Source: Aldehydirespirator sp965261105
GTDB lineage: Bacteria; Actinomycetota; Acidimicrobiia; Acidimicrobiales; Aldehydirespiratoraceae
Assembly (NCBI GenBank): GCA_965261105.1
Contig: CBDHCM010000006.1
Location: 496,001 to 560,000 of the forward strand
Direction of reading: 5' to 3'
DNA length: 64,000 nucleotides
Shown here piece after piece: positions 37,443 through 44,820 of the stretch (position 1 is its first letter; the number at the start of each line of letters is the position of its first letter). A program made the position numbers and the translations under genes. A model generated the notes under the pieces. The model had not been told where the DNA came from, ran no database searches, and saw nothing but the letters and a program-made list of their open reading frames with translations.

Positions 37443-37662
37443 GGGTGCCGCCTCGCGATGCCGCGTCGTGCTTCCCGCTCACCTTCGCTGCGCTCGCGGG
37501 CCGCTCGGGCCGTTGTCTCCCGCTCACCTTCGCTGCGCTCACGGGCCGCTCGGGCCCGTGGCCTCGCTCACCTTCGCTGCGCTCGCGGGCCGCTCGGGCC
37601 CGCGGCCTCGCGCAACGCCTCGCGAATCCCTCACCACGTTGCGTCTACCCGCTCGGCCTCCG
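37443..37662 (-). repeat. Family A seam repeat, copy 5, with triplicated core
   Basis: Inverted relative to copy 2. The core (TTCGCTGCGCTCGCGGGCCG then CTCGGGCC) occurs three times, near 37484, 37526 and 37575, inside one set of ends (CTACCCGCTCGGCCTCCGAG at the right). It separates the divergent permease and rplC transcription units. Confidence 0.85.
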
Positions 37663-37666
37663 AGGG

Positions 37667-37695
37667 TTGGGGGTCGGGGCGGGCACCGTTACACT
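37667..37695 (+). promoter_or_regulatory. Promoter of the rplC-led ribosomal operon
   Basis: TTGGGG (37667-37672), 17-bp spacer, TACACT (37690-37695). It lies at the outer edge of the family A copy and 169 bp before rplC, leaving a long leader. A new promoter here is expected because rplC has been separated from rpsJ and its upstream promoter. Confidence 0.5.
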
Positions 37696-37864
37696 CCGCG
37701 GTTCGCCTCGGGCCGTCCGGGGCGAGCGTGAATCGACGTCCGCATAGGCCTGGCGGGGTACCGCGGGGGAACCGTGCGGCACAACCGAGTCGTCGCTCCG
37801 CCGGGCAAGCCCGAGCGGAGCGTTCGCGTGAGCGGCGCTCGCGCCGAGATGTCAGGACGAGGCC
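37696..37864 (+). promoter_or_regulatory. Leader of rplC, possibly structured
   Basis: About 160 nt rich in short complementary segments (for example CGCTCCGCCGGGC/GCCCGAGCGGAGCG around 37795-37830, a near-perfect hairpin). Autoregulation by an r-protein such as L4 is possible but not shown by sequence alone. No open frame of note. Confidence 0.35.
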
Positions 37865-38503
37865 ATGGCCACAAAGGCGATCGTGGGCACCAAGGTCGGC
37901 ATGACCCAGGTGTGGGACGACAGCAACCAGGTCGTCGGCGTCACGGTCCTGCGCGTCTCGCCCTGCCGCGTGGTGCAGGTGAAGACCAACGAGCGCGACG
38001 GCTACAGCGCGATACAGGTCACCTTCGGCATGATCGATCCCGCCCGGCTCACCCGGCCGGAGGCCGGGCACTTCGAGCGGGCCGGGGTGGACCCCGGCCG
38101 GGCCGTGGTGGAGCTGCGCCTCGACGACGTGAGCGACTACGCCGTCGGCCAGCAGATCGGCGTCGACGTGCTCGCCTCGGGTGAGCGGGTCGACGTGACC
38201 GCGGTCTCCAAGGGCAAGGGCTTCACCGGCGTGATGAAGCGCCACGGCTTCAAGGGGCAGCCCGCCGGCCACGGAGCCCACAAAGTGCATCGCAAGCCCG
38301 GCGCCGTGGGCCAGTGCGCCACTCCCTCGAGGGTGTTCAGGGGCAAGAAGATGCCCGGCCGGGCCGGAGCCAGCCGCGTCACCACTCTCAACCTCGAAGT
38401 GGTCAAGGCTGACGCCGACGCCGAGGTGCTTCTGGTGAGGGGCGCCGTTCCCGGACCCAAGGGCGGCACCGTCGTCGTGCGCAACGCGGTGAAGGCCGGC
38501 TGA
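37865..38503 (+). CDS. rplC: 50S ribosomal protein L3
   Basis: 212 residues: AIVGTKVGMTQVWDDSNQVV at the start, VTAVSKGKGFTGVMKRHGFK and GQCATPSRVFRGKKMPGR with the glutamine that is methylated in enterobacteria. Start ATG 37865, first gene of the second part of the split S10 operon. Confidence 0.97.
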   Translation: MATKAIVGTKVGMTQVWDDSNQVVGVTVLRVSPCRVVQVKTNERDGYSAIQVTFGMIDPARLTRPEAGHFERAGVDPGRAVVELRLDDVSDYAVGQQIGVDVLASGERVDVTAVSKGKGFTGVMKRHGFKGQPAGHGAHKVHRKPGAVGQCATPSRVFRGKKMPGRAGASRVTTLNLEVVKADADAEVLLVRGAVPGPKGGTVVVRNAVKAG

Positions 38504-38507
38504 GCAC

Positions 38508-39257
38508 ATGGGGCCGGTGAAGGTGGTCACGCCGACGGGCCGCGAGGTCGGCGAGGTCGTCCTCGACTCATCGATCTTCGATGTGGAGCCCAACATATCC
38601 GTGATGCACCAGGTGGTGACCGCGCAGCTCGCGGCCCGCCGGGCCGGCACCCACAGCACCAAGGGCCGGGCCGAGGTGGCCGGTGGCGGGGCCAAGCCCT
38701 GGCGCCAGAAAGGCACCGGTCGGGCCCGTCACGGCTCGATCAGGTCTCCCCAGTGGCGCGGCGGCGGTGCGGCCCACGGCCCCAAGCCCCGCGACTACCG
38801 CCAGCGCACCCCCAAGAAGATGAAGCGCCTGGCCCTCTCCTCAGCGCTTTCGGACCGGGCCCGCTCCGGCCGCGTCATCGTGGTGGACCGGTGGCGCTTC
38901 GACGAGCCCCGCACGCGCGACGCCGCAGCCGCCCTCGATGCCATCGGAGCGACCGGAAAGGTCTTGGTGGTGCTGGGCGACGACGATGCCGACGCCCAGA
39001 AGAGCTTCCGCAACCTCCCGCCCGTGCACTGCCTGCACTACCGCGAGCTGAACACCTACGACGTGCTCAACAGCGACGTAGTGGTGTTCACCTCCGACGT
39101 GCTCAACAGCGACGTAGTGGTGTTCACCTCCGACGTGCTCAACAGCGACGTAGTGGTGTTCACCTCCGACGTGCTGCCAACCGGCTGCGGTGCCGACACT
39201 GGTGACGTTGATGCAGCCGACCGCGGTACGAGCGACGACGGCGACCGCGATGCGTGA
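38508..39257 (+). CDS. rplD: 50S ribosomal protein L4 with a triplicated C-terminal segment
   Basis: 249 residues versus the usual ~205-220. The conserved loop reaching into the exit tunnel is present (GGGAKPWRQKGTGRARHGSI, RSPQWRGGG). In the C-terminal part, where L4 normally has one 'lnvydlLnyd.lvlt..al' stretch, the 12-residue unit DVLNSDVVVFTS occurs three times in a row before DVLPTG, followed by an acidic Asp-rich tail. The ATG is 4 bp after the rplC stop; its own stop overlaps rplW. Confidence 0.95.
   Translation: MGPVKVVTPTGREVGEVVLDSSIFDVEPNISVMHQVVTAQLAARRAGTHSTKGRAEVAGGGAKPWRQKGTGRARHGSIRSPQWRGGGAAHGPKPRDYRQRTPKKMKRLALSSALSDRARSGRVIVVDRWRFDEPRTRDAAAALDAIGATGKVLVVLGDDDADAQKSFRNLPPVHCLHYRELNTYDVLNSDVVVFTSDVLNSDVVVFTSDVLNSDVVVFTSDVLPTGCGADTGDVDAADRGTSDDGDRDA
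39060..39167 (+). repeat. 36-bp in-frame tandem triplication inside rplD
   Basis: Units at 39060, 39096 and 39132 start GACGTGCTCAACAGCGACGT and end AGTGGTGTTCACCTCC; identical by eye. A further GACGTGCTG begins at 39168. Identity at all wobble positions indicates very recent or homogenised copies. Confidence 0.97.
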
Positions 39258-39540
39258 CCACCGCGAGGTGATCCTTCGTCCCGTCGTGTCCGAGAAGAGC
39301 TACGCGCTGCTCGCCGACAACGTCTACACGTTCATCGTCGCCCCGGAAGCCACCAAGCCCGAGATCCGGGCTGCCATCGAGGCGATCTTCGACGTCTCGG
39401 TGGTGAAGGTCAACACGCTGCGCCGCAAGGGCAAGCGGCGGCACAACCGGCGCAACAACACGTGGGGCCGCCGAGCCGACACCAAGCGCGCCCTGGTCAC
39501 TCTGGCCACCGGCGACTCGATCGATCTCTTCGAGGCCTGA
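39250..39540 (+). CDS. rplW: 50S ribosomal protein L23
   Basis: 96 residues from ATG 39250 (overlap of 8 nt with rplD). REVILRPVVSEKSYALLADN and VSVVKVNTLRRKGKRRHNRR are the L23 hallmarks. It lies at the exit tunnel and docks trigger factor and SecYEG. The longer frame from 39190 overlaps rplD and is not needed. Confidence 0.96.
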   Translation: MRDHREVILRPVVSEKSYALLADNVYTFIVAPEATKPEIRAAIEAIFDVSVVKVNTLRRKGKRRHNRRNNTWGRRADTKRALVTLATGDSIDLFEA

Positions 39541-39542
39541 CC

Positions 39543-40379
39543 ATGGCGATCCGCAAACGCAAGCCGTCCAGCCCGGGTCGCCGGTTCCAGACCGCGTCGG
39601 ACTTCTCCGAGATCACCCGACCGACCCCCGAGCGCAGCCTGCTTGTCAAGCAGTCGGGCACCGGCGGCCGCAACAATCTCGGGCGCAAGACGGCCCGCCA
39701 CCGCGGCGGCGGCCACAAGCAGCGCTACCGCAAGATCGACTTCGTTCGCACCAAAGACAACGTGCCGGCCACGGTGGCCGCCATCGAGTACGACCCGAAT
39801 CGCACGTGCCGCATCGCGCTGCTCCACTACCACGACGGGGAGAAGCGCTACATCCTTGCGCCCAAGGGCCTGGAGGCGGGCGACCGGCTCATGTCAGGTT
39901 CGGGATCGGAGATCCGCCCCGGCAACGCCATGGCGCTGCGCTACATCGCGGTAGGGACCGTGGTCCACAACGTCGAGCTGAAGGCGGGCGGGGGCGGCCG
40001 CATAGCCCGCAGCGCCGGCGCCAGCGTGCAGCTGGTGGCCAAGGAGGGGCGTTTCGCCACGCTTCGCTTGCCCAGCACGGAGATGCGGCGGGTGCCCATC
40101 GACTGTCGAGCCACGATCGGCGAGGTCGGCCATTCCGAGCACGAGCTCACCAAGATCGGCAAGGCGGGCCGCAACCGCTGGAAGGGTGTGCGCCCGCAGA
40201 CCCGGGGCGTGGCCATGAACCCGATTGACCATCCCCTCGGCGGGGGCGAGGGCAAGTCCTCGGGCGGGCGCCACCCCGTCTCGCCGTGGGGCAAGCCCGA
40301 GGGACGAACCCGTGCCCGCAGGAAGGACTCCGACAAGATGATCGTTCGCCGCCGCCGCAGGCGCGGCACCCGGAGGTAG
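39543..40379 (+). CDS. rplB: 50S ribosomal protein L2
   Basis: 278 residues. KQSGTGGRNNLGRKTARHRG, EYDPNRTCRIALLHYHDGEK and the conserved C-terminal GVAMNPIDHPLGGGEGKSSG with the essential histidine of the peptidyl transferase surroundings. Start ATG two bases after the rplW stop. Confidence 0.97.
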   Translation: MAIRKRKPSSPGRRFQTASDFSEITRPTPERSLLVKQSGTGGRNNLGRKTARHRGGGHKQRYRKIDFVRTKDNVPATVAAIEYDPNRTCRIALLHYHDGEKRYILAPKGLEAGDRLMSGSGSEIRPGNAMALRYIAVGTVVHNVELKAGGGGRIARSAGASVQLVAKEGRFATLRLPSTEMRRVPIDCRATIGEVGHSEHELTKIGKAGRNRWKGVRPQTRGVAMNPIDHPLGGGEGKSSGGRHPVSPWGKPEGRTRARRKDSDKMIVRRRRRRGTRR

Positions 40380-40383
40380 CTCC

Positions 40384-40662
40384 ATGCCCCGAAGCCTCAA
40401 GAAGGGTCCCTTCGTGGACGACCACCTCCTCAGCAAGATCGACGAGCTCAACGAGCTCAACGAGAAGAGGGTGGTCAAGACGTGGTCGCGCCGGTCCACC
40501 ATCATCCCCGACATGGTCGGCCACACCCTCGCCGTGCACGACGGCCGCAAGCACGTGCCCGTCTACATCACCGAGTCGATGGTCGGACACAAGCTTGGTG
40601 AGTTCGCCCCCACCAGGACGTTCCGGTATCACGCCGGCCAGGAGCGGGGGGCGCGCCGCTGA
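40384..40662 (+). CDS. rpsS: 30S ribosomal protein S19
   Basis: 92 residues: MPRSLKKGPFVDDHLLSKID, KTWSRRSTIIPDMVGHTLAV and VGHKLGEFAPTRTFRYHAG. The stop codon TGA overlaps the ATG of rplV. Confidence 0.97.
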   Translation: MPRSLKKGPFVDDHLLSKIDELNELNEKRVVKTWSRRSTIIPDMVGHTLAVHDGRKHVPVYITESMVGHKLGEFAPTRTFRYHAGQERGARR

Positions 40663-41372
40663 TGACCGGCACCAAGACGAACGAGCGCCCCGGCACCCGG
40701 GCCCGGGCCACCCACATACGCAGCTCGGCGTACAAGGCCCGCGAGGTTCTCGACCTCATCCGGGGAAAGAGTTGTGCCGATGCCCAGGACATCCTGGCCT
40801 TCTCCGAGCGCGACATCGCACGGCCCATCGCCAAGGTTCTGGACTCGGCGGTGGCCAACGCCGAGCACAACGACGGCCTCGACGCCGACGAGCTGTTCGT
40901 CTCGGCCTGCTACGCCGACGAGGGCCCCACCCTCAAACGCTGGCGACCCCGGGCCCGGGGAAGGGCCACCCGCATCCGCAAGCGCACATGTCACATCACG
41001 GTGATCGTCGCCCGCCACGACCCTGAGACACTCGAGCAGATGCAAGCCTTGCAGTCGCGGCGCGGCGTCGCCACGGCCGAGGCCCGCAGGCGCAGGGTGG
41101 CCCGGTCCCGTGGCGCGGCGCGCCAAGAGGCCGCGACCGCCGACGAGGAAGCCGAGGTGGACGTGGAGGCCCATGTTTCCGCGGTGGTGCAAGCGACTGA
41201 GGCCGCTCTGGCCCACGACCAGGCTGGGGAGCTCGACGACGGCGACGCCGTTGACGTCGCGGCCCTTGAGGAGACTGGCGGCGACATCGACGCGTCCGAG
41301 GCCGGGGAGCCCGATGCCGAGAGCGCTGAAGCGGCCGTCGAAGAGTCGGGCAAGTCTGGAGGGGGAAACTGA
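40662..41372 (+). CDS. rplV: 50S ribosomal protein L22 with long acidic C-terminal extension
   Basis: 236 residues, about twice the usual length. The first ~125 residues are normal L22 (RSSAYKAREVLDLIRGKSCA, PTLKRWRPRARGRATRIRKR for the tunnel beta-hairpin). After VARHDPETLEQM a basic stretch (RRRRVARSRGAARQ) and then ~95 strongly acidic, Ala-rich residues follow, probably disordered and solvent exposed. Overlaps rpsS and rpsC by one base each. Confidence 0.95.
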   Translation: MTGTKTNERPGTRARATHIRSSAYKAREVLDLIRGKSCADAQDILAFSERDIARPIAKVLDSAVANAEHNDGLDADELFVSACYADEGPTLKRWRPRARGRATRIRKRTCHITVIVARHDPETLEQMQALQSRRGVATAEARRRRVARSRGAARQEAATADEEAEVDVEAHVSAVVQATEAALAHDQAGELDDGDAVDVAALEETGGDIDASEAGEPDAESAEAAVEESGKSGGGN

Positions 41373-42271
41373 TGGGCCAGAAGGTAAATCCCTACGGGTT
41401 CCGCCTGGGCGTGACCACCGATTGGAAGAGCCGGTGGTTCGCCGACCGCAAGGAGTACGCGGAGAATGTCATCGAGGACTGGAAGATCCGGGACTTCCTC
41501 ATGACCGAGCTGCCCCACGCAGCCATCAGCCGCGTGGAGGTGGAGCGCACCCGGGACCGGCTGCGGGTCGATGTGCACACGGCCCGGCCCGGCATCGTGA
41601 TCGGCCGGCGCGGCGCCGAGGCCGACCGGCTGCGGGCCGGTCTCACGGAGATCAGTGGCAACCCACGGGTGCAGCTCAACATCCAGGAGATCAAGCAGCC
41701 TGAGCTCGACGCGGCGCTCATCGCCCAGGGAGTCGCCGACCAGTTGACCGGCCGGGTGGCCTTCCGCCGAGCCATGAAGCGGGCTGTGCAGAACGCCCAG
41801 CGGGCCGGGGCGCTCGGGATCCGGGTGCAGTGCTCGGGCCGTCTCGGCGGCTCCGAGATGGCCCGCACCGAGTGGTATCGCGAGGGTCGGGTGCCGCTGC
41901 ACACCCTGCGGGCCGATGTGGACTACGGCTTCCGCGAGGCCCGCACCACCTATGGCGGCATCGGCGTGAAAGTCTGGCTCTACAAGGGCGACATCCTGCC
42001 CTACAAGACGCTCTCGGAGGACAAGGCCTCCAAGGAGGCCGCCATGGCCGCGGGCGAGACCTCGGGGCCCGCCGCCGGCCCCCGCAAGATCGTGTCGTCG
42101 TCGTCGGCCCGCCGCCGCGAGTTCAGCGAAGAGACTGGCGACCAGGAGCCCGCGCCGCTGATAGGCAAGGCCGACCCCGAGTTCGAGAAGCTGCTCGATG
42201 AGGAGGCCGCCATCGAGGCCTCCACCCGTGAACATCACGAGACGCCCCACTTCCGCCCGGGCGACGACTGA
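41372..42271 (+). CDS. rpsC: 30S ribosomal protein S3 with extended C-terminus
   Basis: 299 residues versus ~210-275 in relatives. GQKVNPYGFRLGVTTDWKSR, the KH domain GIVIGRRGAEADRLRAGL and the C-terminal domain YGFREARTTYGGIGVKVWLY are complete, followed by ~75 polar residues (IVSSSSARRREFSEETGDQE and onwards). S3 forms the mRNA entry site with S4 and S5. Confidence 0.96.
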   Translation: MGQKVNPYGFRLGVTTDWKSRWFADRKEYAENVIEDWKIRDFLMTELPHAAISRVEVERTRDRLRVDVHTARPGIVIGRRGAEADRLRAGLTEISGNPRVQLNIQEIKQPELDAALIAQGVADQLTGRVAFRRAMKRAVQNAQRAGALGIRVQCSGRLGGSEMARTEWYREGRVPLHTLRADVDYGFREARTTYGGIGVKVWLYKGDILPYKTLSEDKASKEAAMAAGETSGPAAGPRKIVSSSSARRREFSEETGDQEPAPLIGKADPEFEKLLDEEAAIEASTREHHETPHFRPGDD

Positions 42272-42284
42272 GGGGTAGTCCGCG

Positions 42285-42368
42285 ATGCGCAGATACATCA
42301 GCACAAGCAGTAGGTCTGACGGGCAGCTCGCGATGAGCGGGCCCGACAGCGCGCGACGCGACGCCTGA
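42285..42368 (+). CDS. Candidate 27-codon minicistron between rpsC and rplP
   Basis: ATG 42285 to TGA 42366-42368 encodes MRRYISTSSRSDGQLAMSGP plus DSARRDA. GACGACTGAGGGG ending rpsC and GACGCCTGAGGGG ending this frame are alike, and each is followed 11-14 nt later by ATG, so it looks like an old, diverged version of the junction duplications seen elsewhere in the window. GAGGGG serves as a Shine-Dalgarno in both. No homology recognised; it may only carry ribosomes across to rplP. Confidence 0.35.
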   Translation: MRRYISTSSRSDGQLAMSGPDSARRDA

Positions 42369-42382
42369 GGGGGGCAGACGAC

Positions 42383-42799
42383 ATGTTGATGCCGCGCAAG
42401 GTCCGCCACCGCAAGCACCACCGGGGCCGCACCAAGGGCGTCTCGAAGGGGCGCACCGACATCACCCACGGCGAATTCGGCATTCAGGCGCTGGAGCCAG
42501 GATGGCTGACGTCGCGCCAGATAGAGGCGGCCCGCGTGGCCATGACGCGCCATATCAAGCGGGGCGGCAAGGTCTGGATCAACGTCTTTCCCGACAAGCC
42601 CGTAACCCAGAAGCCGGCCGAGACCCGGATGGGTTCGGGCAAGGGCAACCCGGAGCACTGGGTGGCGGTGGTCCGTCCCGGCCGCATCCTGTTCGAGCTC
42701 TCCTACCACGACGAGAACATCGCCCGCGGCGCCATTGATCGGGCCATCCAGAAGCTGCCCATAAGGGCTCGCTTCGTCACCCGGGAGGAGGCCCTCTAA
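42383..42799 (+). CDS. rplP: 50S ribosomal protein L16
   Basis: 138 residues: MLMPRKVRHRKHHRGRTKGV, ARVAMTRHIKRGGKVWINVF, RMGSGKGNPEHWVAVVRPGR. Usual length. Contacts the A-site tRNA and 5S rRNA region. GAGGGGGG precedes the start by 11 nt. Confidence 0.97.
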   Translation: MLMPRKVRHRKHHRGRTKGVSKGRTDITHGEFGIQALEPGWLTSRQIEAARVAMTRHIKRGGKVWINVFPDKPVTQKPAETRMGSGKGNPEHWVAVVRPGRILFELSYHDENIARGAIDRAIQKLPIRARFVTREEAL

Positions 42800-43030
42800 A
42801 TGGTTCGGGCCAAGGCTCTCAACGATCTCGGCGATACCGATCTGATCGAGCGCTTGTCGGAGGCGAAGGAGGAGCTGTTCAATCTGCGCTTCCAGTTCGC
42901 CACCGGCCAGCTGGACAACCCGGCGCGCCTCAAGCAGGTGCGCCGCGACATCGCCCGCGTGCTCACCGAGCTGCGGGCCCGCGAGATCGCGGCCGCCGAG
43001 GCGGAGCCGGCCGCAGCCGAGGAGAGATGA
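42800..43030 (+). CDS. rpmC: 50S ribosomal protein L29
   Basis: 76 residues, ATG immediately after the rplP stop. IERLSEAKEELFNLRFQFAT and ARVLTELRAREI match L29. The stop codon forms ATGA with rpsQ. Confidence 0.94.
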   Translation: MVRAKALNDLGDTDLIERLSEAKEELFNLRFQFATGQLDNPARLKQVRRDIARVLTELRAREIAAAEAEPAAAEER

Positions 43031-43305
43031 CCATGGCTCAGGACACCCAGACCCATCCCAACCGCCGCAAGGTGCGCGAGGGCGTCGTGGTCTCGGACCG
43101 CATGGACAAGACGGTGATCGTCGAGGCCACCGAACGGGTGCGGCACCCGCGCTACGACAAGACGGTGCAGCGGACCGCCCGCCTCGTGGTCCACGACGCC
43201 GACAACGAGCTGGGCGTGGGCGACCGCGTGCGGATCGCCGAGACCCGGCCGCTGTCCAAGACGAAGCGCTGGCGCCTCGTCGAGATCGTGGAGCGTGCCA
43301 AGTGA
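43027..43305 (+). CDS. rpsQ: 30S ribosomal protein S17
   Basis: 92 residues: REGVVVSDRMDKTVIVEATE, RLVVHDADNELGVGDRVRIA and ETRPLSKTKRWRLVEIVE. Start ATG 43027 overlaps rpmC (ATGA); ATG 43033 is an alternative. Its 3' end is the left arm of a 38-bp duplicated junction. Confidence 0.95.
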   Translation: MTMAQDTQTHPNRRKVREGVVVSDRMDKTVIVEATERVRHPRYDKTVQRTARLVVHDADNELGVGDRVRIAETRPLSKTKRWRLVEIVERAK

Positions 43306-43365
43306 TCCAGCAGAAGTCGAGCTTCTCGGAGCGTGCCAGATGATCCAACAGGAGTCCCGGCTGCG
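43290..43365 (+). repeat. 38-bp duplicated stop/start junction between rpsQ and rplN
   Basis: GGAGCGTGCCAAGTGATCCA at 43290 and GGAGCGTGCCAGATGATCCA at 43328, period 38, imperfect. The first copy carries the rpsQ stop (GTGA), the second the rplN start (ATGA). Confidence 0.85.
43302..43343 (+). CDS. 13-codon minicistron between rpsQ and rplN
   Basis: GTG 43302 overlaps the rpsQ stop in GTGA; the frame reads (V/M)IQQKSSFSERAR and its TGA overlaps the rplN ATG at 43340 as ATGA. It begins like L14 (MIQQES) and ends like S17 (VERAK), as expected of a duplicated junction. Likely function is only to hand ribosomes from rpsQ to rplN; a peptide role is unproved. Confidence 0.5.
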   Translation: MIQQKSSFSERAR

Positions 43366-43708
43366 CGTCGCCGACAACTCCGGTGCCAAGGAGGTGCTGT
43401 GCATCAAGGTGCTTGGCGGCTCCAAGCGGCGCTACGCCTCTGTGGGAGACGTGTTCGTGGCCACCGTCAAGGACGCCATCCCCGGCGCCCAGGTACGCAA
43501 GGGCGATTTGGTGCGCTGCGTCGTGGTGCGCACCCGCAAGGAGAAGCGCCGCGGCGACGGCAGTTACATCCGCTTCGATGAGAACGCCGCAGTTCTGATC
43601 AACGAGCAGGACCAGCCGCGGGGCACCCGAATCTTCGGACCGGTCGGCCGTGAGCTTCGAGACAAGCAGTTCATGCGCATCGTGTCGCTGGCGCCGGAGG
43701 TGCTCTAG
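43340..43708 (+). CDS. rplN: 50S ribosomal protein L14
   Basis: 122 residues from ATG 43340, the canonical length (MIQQESRLRVADNSGAKEVL; GDLVRCVVVRTRKEKRRGDG; RIFGPVGRELRDKQFMRI). The longer open frame from 43295 lies in the duplicated junction and is not homologous. Confidence 0.97.
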   Translation: MIQQESRLRVADNSGAKEVLCIKVLGGSKRRYASVGDVFVATVKDAIPGAQVRKGDLVRCVVVRTRKEKRRGDGSYIRFDENAAVLINEQDQPRGTRIFGPVGRELRDKQFMRIVSLAPEVL

Positions 43709-44053
43709 GTGGCCAGACGCTCCAAGCGCCCCCGCTCGCGGTCAATGAAGATCCTCAAGGGCGACCGGGTCGTGGTGCTCTCGGGCAAGGACGCCGGGTT
43801 GGAGGGCACGGTCGAGCGGGTCCTGCCCACTGCGGCCCGGGTGATCGTGGAGGGCGTCAACGTCGCCAAGCGTCACCAGGCGCCCACCCGCAACGTGCAG
43901 CAGGGCGGCATCATCGACAAGGCCATGCCCATCGACGCGTCCAACGTAGCGGTGGTGAGCCCCACCGACGGCAAGCCCACCCGGGTGGGCTACCGGTTCA
44001 CGCCCGAGGGGGCCAAGGTCCGCATCTGCCGGCGCACGGGGGCGGACCTGTGA
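43709..44053 (+). CDS. rplX: 50S ribosomal protein L24
   Basis: 114 residues, GTG directly after the rplN stop. The KOW motif is KILKGDRVVVLSGKDAGLEG; VIVEGVNVAKRHQAPTRNVQ and RVGYRFTPEGAKVRICRRTG complete L24. Start could also be the ATG 12 codons in, but upstream spacing favours GTG 43709. Confidence 0.96.
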   Translation: MARRSKRPRSRSMKILKGDRVVVLSGKDAGLEGTVERVLPTAARVIVEGVNVAKRHQAPTRNVQQGGIIDKAMPIDASNVAVVSPTDGKPTRVGYRFTPEGAKVRICRRTGADL

Positions 44054-44619
44054 CCGCGGCCACCGGCCACCGGCCCCGGCTGCTGGCCGCGTTCGACGAC
44101 GAGATCAAGCCCGAACTGATCGACCAGCTGGGATTGTCGAACGTGATGATGGTGCCGAAGCTCTCCAAGATCGTGCTCAATATGGGGGTCGGCGACGCTA
44201 CGACCCAGGCCAAGCTGCTCGAGGGCGCACTGGCCGACCTGGCCGTGATCTCGGGCCAGAAGGCACAGATCACGAGGGCCAAGAGGTCCCTGGCCAGCTT
44301 CAAGCTGCGAACCGGCATGGCCATCGGCTGCAAGGTCACGCTGCGGGGCGACCGCATGTACGAGTTCTTCGACCGGCTCATAGCGCTGGCCATCCCCCGC
44401 ATCCGCGACTTCCGCGGGCTGTCGCCGCGGTCCTTCGACGGCAGCGGCAACTACACGTTCGGCATCACCGAGCAGCTCATCTTCCCGGAGATCGACTACG
44501 ACACGGTCGACGCCACCCGGGGAATGGACATCACGATCGTCACCACAGCCAAGACCGACACCGAGGGCCGGGCGCTTCTGGAGGCGTTCGGGTTCCCGTT
44601 CCGGCGAGAGGGGCAATAA
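44050..44619 (+). CDS. rplE: 50S ribosomal protein L5
   Basis: 189 residues, GTG start overlapping the rplX stop (GTGA). MMVPKLSKIVLNMGVGDATT, GQKAQITRAKRSLASFKLRT and GNYTFGITEQLIFPEIDYDT identify L5, which binds 5S rRNA. Confidence 0.97.
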   Translation: MTAATGHRPRLLAAFDDEIKPELIDQLGLSNVMMVPKLSKIVLNMGVGDATTQAKLLEGALADLAVISGQKAQITRAKRSLASFKLRTGMAIGCKVTLRGDRMYEFFDRLIALAIPRIRDFRGLSPRSFDGSGNYTFGITEQLIFPEIDYDTVDATRGMDITIVTTAKTDTEGRALLEAFGFPFRREGQ

Positions 44620-44622
44620 CCG

Positions 44623-44808
44623 ATGGCTAAGAAGGCCCTCGTAGAGAAGCAGCAGCGCACGCCGAAGTTCAAGGTGCGGGCCTACACGCGGTGCCGCAAG
44701 TGCGGTCGGCCCCGATCCGTGTACCGGAAGTTCGGCCTGTGCCGCATCTGCCTGCGCGATCTGGCCCACGCCGGGGAACTTCCCGGCGTGAAGAAGGCGA
44801 GTTGGTGA
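44623..44808 (+). CDS. rpsN: 30S ribosomal protein S14, zinc-binding type Z
   Basis: 61 residues with two CxxC pairs, CRKCGRP and LCRICLRD, binding one zinc ion; the short C+ form is standard in Actinobacteria. A zinc-independent paralogue, if any, is elsewhere. Confidence 0.97.
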   Translation: MAKKALVEKQQRTPKFKVRAYTRCRKCGRPRSVYRKFGLCRICLRDLAHAGELPGVKKASW

Positions 44809-44820
44809 GGTGGCCTACCG

